From Heyndrickxia oleronia (GTDB lineage Bacteria > Bacillota > Bacilli > Bacillales > Bacillaceae_C), in the NCBI RefSeq assembly GCF_017809215.1, contig NZ_CP065424.1, forward strand, positions 956,001 through 1,020,000: a stretch of DNA of 64,000 nt. The letters run 5' to 3'. Position 1 is the stretch's first letter. Each line of letters starts with the position of its first letter. Shown piece after piece: positions 8,871-18,408 of this stretch. The notes under the pieces are model-generated. The model did not search any database. It was not told the origin of the DNA and saw only the letters and a list, made by a program, of their open reading frames with translations. A program made the translations under genes and the position numbers.

Positions 8871-8942
8871 GGGACAGAGGGGGGACAGAGGGACGGTTCT
8901 CTTGTCCCAAAATTCGGGACAGCGGAACCGACCCCCTGTCCC
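8871..8942. repeat. GGGACA/TGTCCC palindromic repeat, tandem units
   Basis: Directly after the asparaginase stop. Contains GGGACA starts, an inverted unit with GGGACGGTTCTCTTGTCCC, and a full unit ending GGAACCGACCCCCTGTCCC. Same family as 2820-2846 and 12742-12854. Confidence 0.8.
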
Positions 8943-9068
8943 TTCTTAATTATAAAACTATTTAAAAAAGTTTGACTGTGTGGAATAATTATATTATTAT
9001 TCTATTTATTCAATATATTGCGTATCGCAAATGAGAGTAAATACATCCTAGGAAGAGAAGTGAATCTT

Positions 9069-10268
9069 ATGTCGCAAATGTTAGCCTTAGTCATTCTTTT
9101 ATTGATCTTGTTTATTGGGGACCTAGTTGCTGTTCGGACGAAAGCATGGGTACCCTCTATTTTTATCTGTGCGGTCCTTTTTCTTATTGGATATTGGACA
9201 TTTTTTCCACAAGATATTGTAGCGATATCTGGTGTGCCCCCGGTGGTAGCTACAATGATGATGTATTTATTAATTACGAACATGGGTACCTTGTTATCGC
9301 TTCAGGAACTAAAGAATCAATGGAAAACGATTGTTATTGCTCTTTCAGGGATTATTGGAATTATTGTTCTGTTATTTATCGTTGGATCCCTTCTATTTGG
9401 ATTTAAGACCGTTGTTGTAGCTATTCCGCCTTTAGTGGGTGGGGTCGTATCTGCCCTAATCATGTCAGAAGGTGCAAAGGAAGTGGGACTTGCTTCTCTA
9501 TCCGTTTTTGCGATTGTTATCTATGTGATGCAGGGATTTGCTGGTTATCCACTTACATCTATTATGTTGAAAAAAGAAGGGAAGCGTCTTTTGAAACAAT
9601 ATAGAAGTGGACAATTGAAGGTAAAGGAGGATGCTTCCTCAGAGGTAGCTGCTACAGCAGAACATGGAATGAAGGAACTTAAGCTATTTAAAAGATTACC
9701 AGAAAAATATAATACGGAATTTTTTAAGTTTTTCAGACTAGCCTTTGTTGCTTTCCTTGCTTATCAAGTCTCTACATTATTGGCACCTATTGTTTCAATT
9801 AGTCCCTTTGTTCTTTGTTTACTTTTTGGTGTAATCGCAAAGAGCATTGGTTTTTTGGAAAAACAAGTGCTGCAAAAAGCAAATGGTTTTGGTTTTGCCA
9901 TCGTTGCGTTAATGTTATTCATCTTTGATGGATTAAAACAAGCAACTCCAAGTATGATGCTTCAAATTTTATACCCACTGGTGGGATGTATAGTTATTGG
10001 TGTCGTTGGTATGTATATATTTTCATTTATTGCGGGTAAGTTTTTAAAAGTCAGCAAGGAAATGGCATTTGCAGTTTCTTTAACTGCCTTATATGGATTT
10101 CCTGCTGATTACATTATCACGAATGAAGTCATTAATTCACTAACTACTGATGAAAAGGAAAAAGAAATCCTAACAAGTCAGATGTTACCACCAATGCTTG
10201 TCGGAGGTTTCATTACGGTCACTATTGTATCGGTCATTTTAGCAGGAATATTTGTGAAGTTTTTATAG
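9069..10268 (+). CDS. Polytopic membrane protein, putative amino-acid or organic-anion permease
   Basis: I do not recognise a named family with certainty. The 399-residue product has about 10-12 hydrophobic segments in two halves separated by a charged linker (about residues 170-220), and a PPLVGGVVSALIMSEGAKEVG stretch loosely recalling GltS-type carriers. It lies between asparaginase and two amino-acid amidohydrolases, 16 nt before the second, so uptake of their substrates is a reasonable inference. The start is uncertain: ATG at 9069 (AGGAAG 13 nt upstream) or GTG at 9060. Confidence 0.7.
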   Translation: MSQMLALVILLLILFIGDLVAVRTKAWVPSIFICAVLFLIGYWTFFPQDIVAISGVPPVVATMMMYLLITNMGTLLSLQELKNQWKTIVIALSGIIGIIVLLFIVGSLLFGFKTVVVAIPPLVGGVVSALIMSEGAKEVGLASLSVFAIVIYVMQGFAGYPLTSIMLKKEGKRLLKQYRSGQLKVKEDASSEVAATAEHGMKELKLFKRLPEKYNTEFFKFFRLAFVAFLAYQVSTLLAPIVSISPFVLCLLFGVIAKSIGFLEKQVLQKANGFGFAIVALMLFIFDGLKQATPSMMLQILYPLVGCIVIGVVGMYIFSFIAGKFLKVSKEMAFAVSLTALYGFPADYIITNEVINSLTTDEKEKEILTSQMLPPMLVGGFITVTIVSVILAGIFVKFL

Positions 10269-10284
10269 AATGGGGGAGATAGAA

Positions 10285-11520
10285 ATGATAGATATTCAGG
10301 AACAAATCGAAAAACATCTACAGGAATTAAGTAAATACACCTCAACCCCAAATAAGGGAACGACGCGACTTACCTATAGTCAGGAAGACTTGGGAGCTAG
10401 AACGTATATAAAAGAAAAAATGTATGAATATGGGCTTAAAGTTCATGAGGATGGCTTTGGTAATATTTTTGGCAAGATGGAAGGGGCCTTGCAGGATGCA
10501 CCTAGTGTTCTCATTGGTTCCCATTTTGATTCGGTTCCCCATGGTGGTAATTATGATGGACCGGCAGGAGTGGTAGCAGGCCTTGTTGTAGCTGAGCTTT
10601 TTTCAAAAAATCAGTTGATTCCCAAATATCCCCTAGAAATCATTGCCTTAGTGGAAGAAGAGGGAACAAGATTTGGTGGAGGATTGATGGGATCTCGAGG
10701 AATCGTTGGGTTATTAAGTGAACAGGATTTTTATCGTTTAAAAGATAAAGACGGGATTTCAACTGTAGAAGCGATGGAGAAAATCGGACTTGATCCTTCT
10801 TTGCCTAAAAGAAGGGACTCGAAAACAATGAAGGCCTATTTAGAATTACATATTGAGCAAGGGCCGATTCTGGAGGAAAAAAAGATTCCGATTGGTGTGG
10901 TGGAAACGATTGTTGGTCTTACTCAGTTAGAAATTACGGTTGATGGTCAAGCTGGACATGCAGGCACTACGCCGATGGAACATCGCGCTGATGCACTAGT
11001 AACTTCTGCAAAAATAATCGCAGAATTACCTACTATTGCAACGGAGGAAGGAGAGGGCTCGGTTATTACGGTAGGGAGTGTCGAGGTGTTTCCAAATGGA
11101 GCAAATGTAATCCCGAAAAAAACCGTATTTTCTGTAGATATTCGATCAGGGAAAGAAGAACATGTCCAGAACATGATTCGAAAGGTAAAGGAGCTAGTTT
11201 ATTCGCATAACCAAAATAATATTCGGTTGTCTATTGAGCAGCTTTTATATATGCAGCCAAAATCAATGAATCCAGAGATAATTACTTTACTGAAACAAAA
11301 GAGTAGTGAATTAGATATACCTTATTACTCTATGAATAGTGGTGCAGGTCATGATGCGATGGTCTTTTCAGACTTTACAGCAGTGGGGATGCTTTTTGTC
11401 CCAAGTAAAAATGGACTTAGCCATTGTCCTGAAGAATGGTCGGATTCACGGGATTTAGCGAATGCAGTTCAAATCCTATACGAAGCAGCGAAGAATTTAA
11501 CGGAGGTAGAAGTAAAATGA
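10285..11520 (+). CDS. N-carbamoyl-L-amino acid hydrolase / allantoate amidohydrolase family (M20)
   Basis: The 411-residue product has the M20 metal motifs GSHFDSVPHGGNYDGPAGV (His and bridging Asp), ALVEEEGTRFGGG (catalytic Glu pair), LELHIEQGP and C-terminal GAGHDAMVF. The LHIEQGP block is characteristic of carbamoylases (AmaB/HyuC) and allantoate hydrolases rather than peptidases. Expected reaction is hydrolysis of an N-carbamoyl amino acid to the free amino acid, CO2 and ammonia. The ATG at 10285 has GGGGGAG upstream. It overlaps the next gene by 4 nt (ATGA), so the two are translationally coupled. Confidence 0.87.
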   Translation: MIDIQEQIEKHLQELSKYTSTPNKGTTRLTYSQEDLGARTYIKEKMYEYGLKVHEDGFGNIFGKMEGALQDAPSVLIGSHFDSVPHGGNYDGPAGVVAGLVVAELFSKNQLIPKYPLEIIALVEEEGTRFGGGLMGSRGIVGLLSEQDFYRLKDKDGISTVEAMEKIGLDPSLPKRRDSKTMKAYLELHIEQGPILEEKKIPIGVVETIVGLTQLEITVDGQAGHAGTTPMEHRADALVTSAKIIAELPTIATEEGEGSVITVGSVEVFPNGANVIPKKTVFSVDIRSGKEEHVQNMIRKVKELVYSHNQNNIRLSIEQLLYMQPKSMNPEIITLLKQKSSELDIPYYSMNSGAGHDAMVFSDFTAVGMLFVPSKNGLSHCPEEWSDSRDLANAVQILYEAAKNLTEVEVK

Positions 11521-12692
11521 TCCAAACAAAAATAAAAGAAGCGATAAAAAAATACAGTAACGAGCTTACAGATATTCGTCGAAAACTTCATAGTGAGCCT
11601 GAGTTATCTTGGCAAGAGGAGAAAACCACTGAATTTATTTGCCAGTATCTTGAACAACTAGGCATTGCTCATCGCAGAACAGAACCAACAGGTGTCATTG
11701 CTACAATTGAAGGCAAAAGGTCTGGAAAAACGGTTGCTTTACGGGGAGATATGGACGCCTTATCTGTGGAAGAATTAAATAAAGAACTATCATACGTATC
11801 AAAGGAAGAAGGAAAAATGCATGCTTGTGGTCATGATGCTCATACAGCCATGCTCCTTATCGCAGCCAAAGTACTTCAAGAGATGAAGGATGAATTGCCT
11901 GGAAATGTTAGATTGATCTTTCAACCGGCTGAAGAGGTGGCAGAAGGTGCTAGGGCTATGGTAAAGCAAGGGGCAGTAGATAAGGTGGATAATATTTTTG
12001 GGATTCATATATGGTCACAAATGCCGATTGGAAAAATTTCTTGTACACCAGGACCTTCTTTTGCATCCGCAGATCTTTTTAAAGTAACGTTTAAAGGAAA
12101 GGGCGGACATGGTGCAATACCGCATGATTGTATTGATACAGCAATTGTCGCGTCTTCCTTTGTAATGAATGTACAAACGGTGGTGTCTAGAACCATTGAT
12201 GCGCAACATCCTGCTGTTCTTACAATCGGAAAAATGGTCGTTGGTACTCGATTCAATGTTATTGCAGAAAATGCAGTAATCGAAGGTACAGTTCGTTGTT
12301 TCGACCCTCAAACAAGGGATCATATTGAAAAACAGCTCCAGCATTATGCAGATCATGTAGCTAGTCTTTATGGGGCAACTGCAAGGGTGGAATACACTCG
12401 AGGAACACAAGCCGTGATTAATGATAAATACAGTGCCGATTTAGTGCAAAAGGTTGCTGCTACGGCATTTGGCGAGGAATCTCTATTTAGCGAAAAACCA
12501 ACAATGGGTGGGGAGGATTTTAGCTTTTATCTAGATGAGGTTCCAGGTAGCTTTGCCTTAGTTGGCAGTGGGAATCCCGAAAAAGATACCCAATGGGCTC
12601 ATCATCATGGGAAATTCAATATTGATGAAGATGCATTAGCCATTGGGGCAGAGCTATATGCTCAATATGCCTGGGTTTATTTAAACGAGTAA
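11517..12692 (+). CDS. M20D-family amidohydrolase (N-acyl-L-amino acid hydrolase type)
   Basis: The 391-residue product shows the M20D signature: LRGDMDALSVEE, HACGHDAHTAMLL, PAEEVAEGARAM, FKGKGGHGAIPHDCIDTA and MGGEDFSFYLDEVPG. Relatives release amino acids from N-acetyl or other N-acyl conjugates. Starts in an ATGA overlap with the preceding carbamoylase and has GGAGG 10 nt upstream. With asparaginase and carbamoylase upstream it completes a set of three amide hydrolases for modified amino acids. A terminator follows. Confidence 0.87.
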   Translation: MIQTKIKEAIKKYSNELTDIRRKLHSEPELSWQEEKTTEFICQYLEQLGIAHRRTEPTGVIATIEGKRSGKTVALRGDMDALSVEELNKELSYVSKEEGKMHACGHDAHTAMLLIAAKVLQEMKDELPGNVRLIFQPAEEVAEGARAMVKQGAVDKVDNIFGIHIWSQMPIGKISCTPGPSFASADLFKVTFKGKGGHGAIPHDCIDTAIVASSFVMNVQTVVSRTIDAQHPAVLTIGKMVVGTRFNVIAENAVIEGTVRCFDPQTRDHIEKQLQHYADHVASLYGATARVEYTRGTQAVINDKYSADLVQKVAATAFGEESLFSEKPTMGGEDFSFYLDEVPGSFALVGSGNPEKDTQWAHHHGKFNIDEDALAIGAELYAQYAWVYLNE

Positions 12693-12700
12693 CAGTATAA

Positions 12701-12734
12701 AGTCCATTCATTCTAAAAATGAGTGGACTTTTTT
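12701..12734 (+). terminator. Terminator after the aminoacylase gene
   Basis: AGTCCATTCAT pairs with ATGAGTGGACT (one non-canonical position) around a 7-nt loop and is followed by a T-run. Confidence 0.8.
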
Positions 12735-12741
12735 ATGGAGA

Positions 12742-12854
12742 GGGGACAAGGGACCGGACCCCCCGTCCCCGAAATTGAATAAAGGGACAAGGAGGGACAA
12801 GGGACCGGATCCTCCGTCCCGAAATAAGGGACAAAGGAACCGACCCCCTGTCCC
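12742..12854. repeat. GGGACA/TGTCCC palindromic repeat, three tandem-like units
   Basis: Three degenerate units between the aminoacylase terminator and pgcA, each with GGGACAAGGGACCGG or AAAGGAACCGACCCC cores and closing GTCCC. The last unit ends CCCCCTGTCCC, like the copy at 8942. Confidence 0.8.
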
Positions 12855-12908
12855 GTTGATTTATGGTAAAATAACAGATAATTATGTTTGGTGGATGGAG
12901 GATATGGT

Positions 12909-14642
12909 ATGGGCTGGGAACGATCAGTTGAGAAGTGGTTAAGTGATGAAAGGCTAGATGGGAAATTGAAGGAGCAGTTAGCACAATTGATGGGAAATGA
13001 CAGGGAGCTCGAGGATCGTTTTTACAAAAATCTTGAATTTGGTACGGGTGGAATGCGCGGGGAGCTTGGAGTAGGAACGAATCGTATGAATATTTATACC
13101 GTTCGAAAAGCAGCTGAGGGGTTAGCTTGTTATATCGAAGATCAGGGTGAATTGGCTAAACAACGTGGTGTGGTGATTGCCTATGATTGTCGTCACGGAT
13201 CACCTGAATTTGCTTTAGAGATAGCGAGAACCGTGGGGAATCATGGCATAAAAGCTTATTTGTTTAATGAGCTACATCCAACGCCGATACTTTCATTCGC
13301 AGTGAGATATTTGTATGCGTTTGCTGGTGTGATGATAACTGCAAGTCATAATCCGCCAGAATATAATGGCTTTAAGGTGTATGGTCCTGATGGTGGACAA
13401 ATGCCTCCTCAAATGGCGGATGTGTTAGTTCAATATGTCAATCAAATAGAGAATGAATTGAAGATTGACGTGGCAGATGTGGCCGAACTTATAGAGAAAG
13501 ATCTATTAACATACATAGGGAAACAAGTGGACAATGCCTATATAAATGCATTAACAAGTATTATGCAGGATAAGCAACTTATACAATCTGTAGCAGATAC
13601 TTTGAAAATTGTTTATACCCCATTACATGGAACAGGAAATATTCCTGTTCGTAAGGGACTTGAGGCTTTCGGCTTTCAAAATATTACTGTTGTTAAAGAA
13701 CAGGAGTTACCAGATGCTAATTTTCCAACTGTAACCTCTCCAAATCCTGAAGAGCATGAAGCTTTTGAATTAGCTATTAAATATGGAAAAGAAATGGATG
13801 CCGATCTTTTACTCGGAACCGATCCTGATACTGATCGTTTAGGAATTGCCGTAAAAAATCATGATGGGGAATATGAAGTGTTGACTGGGAATCAAACAGG
13901 TGCACTCATGCTTCATTATCTGTTAACGAAAAAGAAGGAGAATGGCACATTATCTGAAAATGGAGTATTCATTAAAACCATTGTAACTTCAAATATTGGA
14001 CGCGAAATTGCAAAATCCTTTGGCATCCAGACAATAGATACATTGACAGGCTTTAAATTTATTGGAGAAAAAATGAAGGAATTTGAAGAAACGAAGGAGC
14101 ATACTTTCCTCTTTGGATATGAAGAAAGCTATGGTTATTTAATAGGGGATTTTGTTCGGGATAAGGATGCAGTACAATCCGCCGTATTTGCTGCGGAGGT
14201 CGCGGCCTACTATAAAGCACAAGGCAAATCACTTTATGATGGATTATTAGAGATTTTTGATAGATATGGTTATTATAAAGAATCTTTATATTCACTAACC
14301 TTAAAAGGGAAAAAAGGAACGGAAAAAATCTCAGCAATATTAAATGCATTTCGTAAAAATCCACCTGCACAGATTGCTGGCTTAAATGTGATTAAAGTAG
14401 AGGATTATCTTTTTAGTGAAAGCAGGAATCTCCAAACAATGGAGGTAAAAGAAATTACTTTACCACAATCAAATGTGCTGAAATTTACATTGGAGGATGG
14501 CTCATGGTTCTGTATACGTCCTTCGGGGACAGAACCAAAAGCTAAATTTTATTTTGGAGTAAAGGGATCATCTTTAAATGAGAGTCAATGTTTAAATCAA
14601 CAAATTTCAGAAGCGGTATTACAATTAGTAGAGAAAATGTAA
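12909..14642 (+). CDS. pgcA: Phosphoglucomutase/phosphomannomutase (alpha-D-phosphohexomutase)
   Basis: Interconverts glucose-6-P and glucose-1-P, supplying UDP-glucose for wall glycolipid and teichoic acid synthesis. The 577-residue length matches Bacillus PgcA. Motifs: phosphoserine loop [14 protein letters not shown] (Ser146), Mg-binding [10 protein letters not shown], sugar loop GYEESYGY, and phosphate-binding [12 protein letters not shown]. The ATG at 12909 has GGAGG 7 nt upstream. It is a single gene between a repeat cluster and the riboswitch of the next gene. Confidence 0.93.
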   Translation: MGWERSVEKWLSDERLDGKLKEQLAQLMGNDRELEDRFYKNLEFGTGGMRGELGVGTNRMNIYTVRKAAEGLACYIEDQGELAKQRGVVIAYDCRHGSPEFALEIARTVGNHGIKAYLFNELHPTPILSFAVRYLYAFAGVMITASHNPPEYNGFKVYGPDGGQMPPQMADVLVQYVNQIENELKIDVADVAELIEKDLLTYIGKQVDNAYINALTSIMQDKQLIQSVADTLKIVYTPLHGTGNIPVRKGLEAFGFQNITVVKEQELPDANFPTVTSPNPEEHEAFELAIKYGKEMDADLLLGTDPDTDRLGIAVKNHDGEYEVLTGNQTGALMLHYLLTKKKENGTLSENGVFIKTIVTSNIGREIAKSFGIQTIDTLTGFKFIGEKMKEFEETKEHTFLFGYEESYGYLIGDFVRDKDAVQSAVFAAEVAAYYKAQGKSLYDGLLEIFDRYGYYKESLYSLTLKGKKGTEKISAILNAFRKNPPAQIAGLNVIKVEDYLFSESRNLQTMEVKEITLPQSNVLKFTLEDGSWFCIRPSGTEPKAKFYFGVKGSSLNESQCLNQQISEAVLQLVEKM

Positions 14643-14679
14643 TTCAGAATGTTCTATTCAATTTTTTTGTTAAAAGAAA

Positions 14680-14708
14680 TAGACAATCCCTTATAATCTA
14701 TGTATAAT
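14680..14708 (+). promoter_or_regulatory. SigA-type promoter for the riboswitch-terC transcript
   Basis: TAGACA (14680-14685) and TATAAT (14703-14708) are separated by 17 nt, placing the transcription start about 15 nt before the first conserved riboswitch segment. Confidence 0.65.
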
Positions 14709-14730
14709 TAATATATATTAATCTATATCT

Positions 14731-14875
14731 TCCACCGTGAAGGGGAGTAGCGTCAGGTTTTATACCTGAAACAAGGTCGTCATTACATGGATCGCATCCA
14801 TCGGCTTTGTTGGCATAACATTGTGCTTAGCGAGACCTTTACCATTATTACTCATAATGGTAGAGGTCTCTTTTT
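14731..14875 (+). ncRNA. yybP-ykoY manganese riboswitch with intrinsic terminator
   Basis: Contains the conserved elements of the yybP-ykoY class: AGGGGAGTAGCGTC near 14741, ACAAGGTCGTCA near 14771, CGGCTTTGTTGGCATAA near 14802 and AGCGAGACC at 14829. It is followed by a strong terminator, GAGACCTTTACCATTAT pairing with ATAATGGTAGAGGTCTC (14832-14870), and TTTTT. The terminator reuses the 3' aptamer strand, so Mn2+ binding would favour read-through into the TerC gene 55 nt downstream. Known relatives control Mn exporters of this type. Confidence 0.93.
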
Positions 14876-14929
14876 ATTTGCAAAAGCTTAGTTTTTAGCA
14901 AGGAAACTTTTGAAAACAGGAGGAGTTTT

Positions 14930-15634
14930 ATGGAATTTTTAACAGCACTTCTATCAATTATTGTTATTGATCTAGTTCTAGCTGGAGATAATGCAATCCT
15001 CATTGGTCTTGCGGCAAGAAATTTACCAAAGCCACAGCAAAAAAAGGTAATTATCTGGGGTTCCGTTGGGGCTATCGTCATTCGAATCATTGCAACACTC
15101 GCAGTTGTTTGGTTATTAAATATTCCAGGCTTGCATTTAGTAGGTGGTCTTTTATTAGTGATTATTGCTTATAAATTACTAGTTGATGATAATGATCATG
15201 GTGATGTGCAGGCAGCAGGGAGTTTCTGGGCAGCTATCCGAACGGTTATTATTGCCGATGCTTTAATGGGATTAGATAATGTTTTAGCAGTAGCGGGTGC
15301 TTCCCACGGGAATATGTTACTTGTAATTATTGGACTATTAGTATCCGTTCCAGTCGTTATGTGGGGGAGTACAATTATTATTAAATGGATTGAAAAGTAC
15401 CCGATTATTGTTACCATTGGTTCAGCAATACTTGCTTGGACTGCATCGAAAATGATTGTAGCTGAGCCATTTCTAGCAGACTACTTTTCTAATGGATGGA
15501 TTAAATACGGATTTGAGCTTCTAGTTATAGCCACTGTTATTTTGGCAGGAAAACTTAAACAAAAACGGGCAACACAGCGAAAAGAAAAAGAAATGTATGA
15601 TGAAAAAGGATTAAGAAAAGTTGAATCACATTAA
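14930..15634 (+). CDS. TerC-family membrane protein, probable Mn2+ exporter
   Basis: The 234-residue protein has about seven TM segments and the paired TerC metal motifs IDLVLAGDNAI (residues about 13-23) and ADALMGLDNVLA near residue 110. TerC members downstream of yybP-ykoY riboswitches (MeeF/MeeY in B. subtilis) export manganese, often to metallate secreted proteins. The C terminus is a charged cytoplasmic tail. AGGAGG precedes the ATG. Regulation by the riboswitch at 14731 is expected; a terminator follows at 15666. Confidence 0.9.
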   Translation: MEFLTALLSIIVIDLVLAGDNAILIGLAARNLPKPQQKKVIIWGSVGAIVIRIIATLAVVWLLNIPGLHLVGGLLLVIIAYKLLVDDNDHGDVQAAGSFWAAIRTVIIADALMGLDNVLAVAGASHGNMLLVIIGLLVSVPVVMWGSTIIIKWIEKYPIIVTIGSAILAWTASKMIVAEPFLADYFSNGWIKYGFELLVIATVILAGKLKQKRATQRKEKEMYDEKGLRKVESH

Positions 15635-15665
15635 TAAAGTACGAAGCTGAATATTGACACATAAA

Positions 15666-15700
15666 TGCCTGGATTGAAGAAATCCAGGCACTTTATATTT
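15666..15700 (+). terminator. Terminator after the TerC gene
   Basis: TGCCTGGATT and AATCCAGGCA form a perfect 10-bp stem with a 5-nt loop, followed by CTTTATATTT. The remaining 150 nt to the convergent serine hydrolase hold nothing I can assign. Confidence 0.8.
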
Positions 15701-15854
15701 CCTGTTTGTAAGAGGAACGAGGATAATGTGTTTGATAGTTAGCTAAACTTATACTTAATTTTCCATGCAATAGCGGGAAGTTGTCATTGGATCACAGAAA
15801 AAGTGCTTATAGCTACATAGAGCGGATCTAGAGTCTGCTGACAGGAAAATAGGT

Positions 15855-17159
15855 TTAACTGACTGATTGTTTTAATAACATTCTTAAACCGAAAAAAGCT
15901 GCCCATGGAATTCCCTCAGAATTCATATGAAAACGAATCGGCCTATGTATGTCAGCAATGACAAGTGTTTTTTCATCACTTGCATATAATAGGAATTCTT
16001 TGTTTTCGATGTTTGCTTTTAAACCTTGTGCATCCAGATTTATTTGGAGGGTGGTTCCTTCCTTTGATTGATAAGTACCTAGAAATCTTCTTTGTTGCTC
16101 TTGTGATAACTCTATGGAAGGGTATGTAGTTCTTCTTTCTTCTATAGGTAAATCTAATGCTGTATTGACTGCTTCTATCCAAATATCCTTAACAGATGCA
16201 TCGGAGACATTTGTTAATACTGCCACGACTAAATCTTGCTCAGGGATAAAACCAAAATGCGAAGAGACTCCTGGCTGTCCTCCACCATGCTCGACAAGGG
16301 TCATCCCGTGATAATTTGGAGTGACCTCTAATGCATATCCATAATAAGAATTTGTACTTAATGGCATATATGGTTTCCACATTTTATCTAATTGTTTTTT
16401 CGTAATGATTGGAGGAACTTGGTTGAGAAATAATTCGCCATATTTAAGTAAATCAACGACATTGGAACGAATGCCCCCTCCTACTTCATAGTTTCCTAGA
16501 GCTGGCCAAGGATGATTCTCGTAATCTCTCTTTTCTTCATTAAAAACATATGGCGTTGAAACATCCTCTAGTTTTTGTAGCTCTTCGATACTAAAAGTAG
16601 AACGATGAAGATGGAGAGGGGCTAAAATTTCCTCTGTCATATACCTTCTAAATAACCGTCCTGTAAGGCGCTCGATAATAGCGCCTAATAATAGGAAGGT
16701 ATCATTACAATAGGAAATAAATTCACCAGGCGTACCAAGGCTGTCATGATTGGTTTCTGCCAAGTAGTTTAAGTGTTGATGGAAATCGTTAAGTTCCTCT
16801 CTTCGATTGATAGGTGCAAGTCCAGTTGAATGGGTTAATAAATGATGGATTTTAATTGAATCGATTGGCTGAATACATGATATTTGTAATTCTGGTAAGT
16901 AATCAATGACAGGATCATGAATCGATAGCAATCCTTCCTCTTCTAACTTCATAATTGCTAAAGCTGTAAAAGACTTAGTTACGGAGGCGATGCCGAAAAT
17001 GGTTTTCGGAGTTACCGAATCACCTGATTCTAGATTTTTAACACCGAATCCTTTTTGATAAATCATTTTTCCCTTTTTACTAACTGCAACTGCACATCCT
17101 GGGATATGGTCGGTTTCCATCCGTTTTTTTAGTTTATTTTCAAATACTGTCCAGTTCAT
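15855..17159 (-). CDS. Serine hydrolase of the beta-lactamase class C fold, AmiE-like
   Basis: The 434-residue product has the SxxK motif ASVTKSF, a Tyr motif ISYCNDTF and the third motif VEHGGGQPG of penicillin-binding/class C beta-lactamase proteins, plus a C-terminal beta-rich domain. No signal peptide is evident. It follows nagZ on the minus strand with a 16-nt gap. In B. subtilis the same pair (NagZ with the beta-lactamase-fold amidase AmiE) salvages MurNAc-peptides from muropeptides, and I infer that role. Start ATG at 17159 has AAAGGAGGG upstream. Confidence 0.78.
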   Translation of the reverse strand: MNWTVFENKLKKRMETDHIPGCAVAVSKKGKMIYQKGFGVKNLESGDSVTPKTIFGIASVTKSFTALAIMKLEEEGLLSIHDPVIDYLPELQISCIQPIDSIKIHHLLTHSTGLAPINRREELNDFHQHLNYLAETNHDSLGTPGEFISYCNDTFLLLGAIIERLTGRLFRRYMTEEILAPLHLHRSTFSIEELQKLEDVSTPYVFNEEKRDYENHPWPALGNYEVGGGIRSNVVDLLKYGELFLNQVPPIITKKQLDKMWKPYMPLSTNSYYGYALEVTPNYHGMTLVEHGGGQPGVSSHFGFIPEQDLVVAVLTNVSDASVKDIWIEAVNTALDLPIEERRTTYPSIELSQEQQRRFLGTYQSKEGTTLQINLDAQGLKANIENKEFLLYASDEKTLVIADIHRPIRFHMNSEGIPWAAFFGLRMLLKQSVS

Positions 17160-17175
17160 AACATCCCTCCTTTGT

Positions 17176-18408
17176 CTATTGTGCATCCATCATTGTAGAA
17201 GAAAATTTATAGGTTAAAATTCTTTTCACGGATTCATTGATTCGATCTTCGGAAAGTTTGTTTGCTTTAACGGCTTCGATCAATCCGTTGATGACTTCTT
17301 TTTGGCTATCAAATGTATGGCATACAAGCAAAAGGTCAGCACCTGCCTTTATAGCAGAATATCCTAATTCTTTATAAGAATAATATTTACTTACCGCACC
17401 CATTTCTAGGTCATCAGTTACAACAATTCCTTTATAGCCTAATTTGTTTCTTAGTAGTTGCTGGATGATAATTGGTGAAAGACTAGCTGGATTTTCTTTA
17501 TCGTAAGCAGGATATTTAATATGAGTAACCATGACAAAAAAATTCTGATGATTCACTTCTTCAATAATCTTTTTAAATGGATAAATATCATTATTTTCAA
17601 GATCAAGCTGATTCGCTTGAACGGCAGATGTATCCTTATGAGGGTCGATATTGCTTCGACCATTTCCAGGAAAGTGCTTTAAAGTAGCAGTGATTCCTGA
17701 TTTCGTAAAGCCAGCAATTACTTTCTCCCCAAATTCCTTTGCTTTTTGAGGATCTTCCCCAAATGAGCGGCTATCTAGGTTCGACAAGTCTAAAACCGGT
17801 GCATAATTCACATTGATTCCCATTGCTTTTAGCTCTGATCCTGTTTGAATTGCAGTATTATATACTGTCTCTAAGTTTTTATTTCTAGCTAAATCTTGTT
17901 GGGATGGAATTGGTGAAACATGATCTCTCATTCTTACAATTTGTCCACCTTCCTGATCAATGCTCACAATTAATGGAATCTGGTGGGTGTTTTCCAGTGA
18001 CAATCGTTGTAAATCACTCGTTAAATGAGTAACCTGATTAGGGGAATCCATATTCCGATCATAGAGAATAACCCCGCCTACATGATAGTCCCGAATCATT
18101 GATGTAATAAGGGAATCTGGTTGTTTCGTTTGAAATCCTACAATAATTAATTGTCCGACTTTTTCCTCAAGTGTCATTTGCTTTAATAGATGGTCTACCT
18201 TTTCTTCGATAGGGTCTTCTGACTTTTGGGTTGGCGTTGAAGCTTTTTCATTTTTTTTCACAGTCCCGGAATCTTTTGTTTCAGTAGCTTTAGGTGATTC
18301 TTTTTGATTTTGAGATATGATATACCCCCCGATGATTCCAAGGGTAAATAGTGCACATAGGAGAGAGAGTAACCACGCTTTCCTTCTTCTTTTAGTTTTA
18401 GTCCTCAT
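17176..18408 (-). CDS. nagZ: Beta-N-acetylhexosaminidase NagZ (GH3), membrane-anchored
   Basis: Removes GlcNAc from muropeptides. The 410-residue protein has an N-terminal basic stretch and one TM segment (residues about 11-33), a low-complexity linker to about residue 65, then a GH3 domain with KHFPGNGRSNIDPHKDTS (the His-containing loop used as acid/base in NagZ) and the nucleophile motif VTDDLEMGAV. It lacks the extra C-terminal domain of the longer B. subtilis enzyme. The start has no clear ribosome binding site, but an in-frame stop four codons upstream excludes an earlier one. No murP or murQ is nearby. Confidence 0.87.
   Translation of the reverse strand: MRTKTKRRRKAWLLSLLCALFTLGIIGGYIISQNQKESPKATETKDSGTVKKNEKASTPTQKSEDPIEEKVDHLLKQMTLEEKVGQLIIVGFQTKQPDSLITSMIRDYHVGGVILYDRNMDSPNQVTHLTSDLQRLSLENTHQIPLIVSIDQEGGQIVRMRDHVSPIPSQQDLARNKNLETVYNTAIQTGSELKAMGINVNYAPVLDLSNLDSRSFGEDPQKAKEFGEKVIAGFTKSGITATLKHFPGNGRSNIDPHKDTSAVQANQLDLENNDIYPFKKIIEEVNHQNFFVMVTHIKYPAYDKENPASLSPIIIQQLLRNKLGYKGIVVTDDLEMGAVSKYYSYKELGYSAIKAGADLLLVCHTFDSQKEVINGLIEAVKANKLSEDRINESVKRILTYKFSSTMMDAQ

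Noticed and set aside
12733-12984. Minus-strand ORF of 83 codons
   Set aside because: It is produced by the GGGACA palindromes and the start of pgcA; the repeated residues reflect the DNA repeat.
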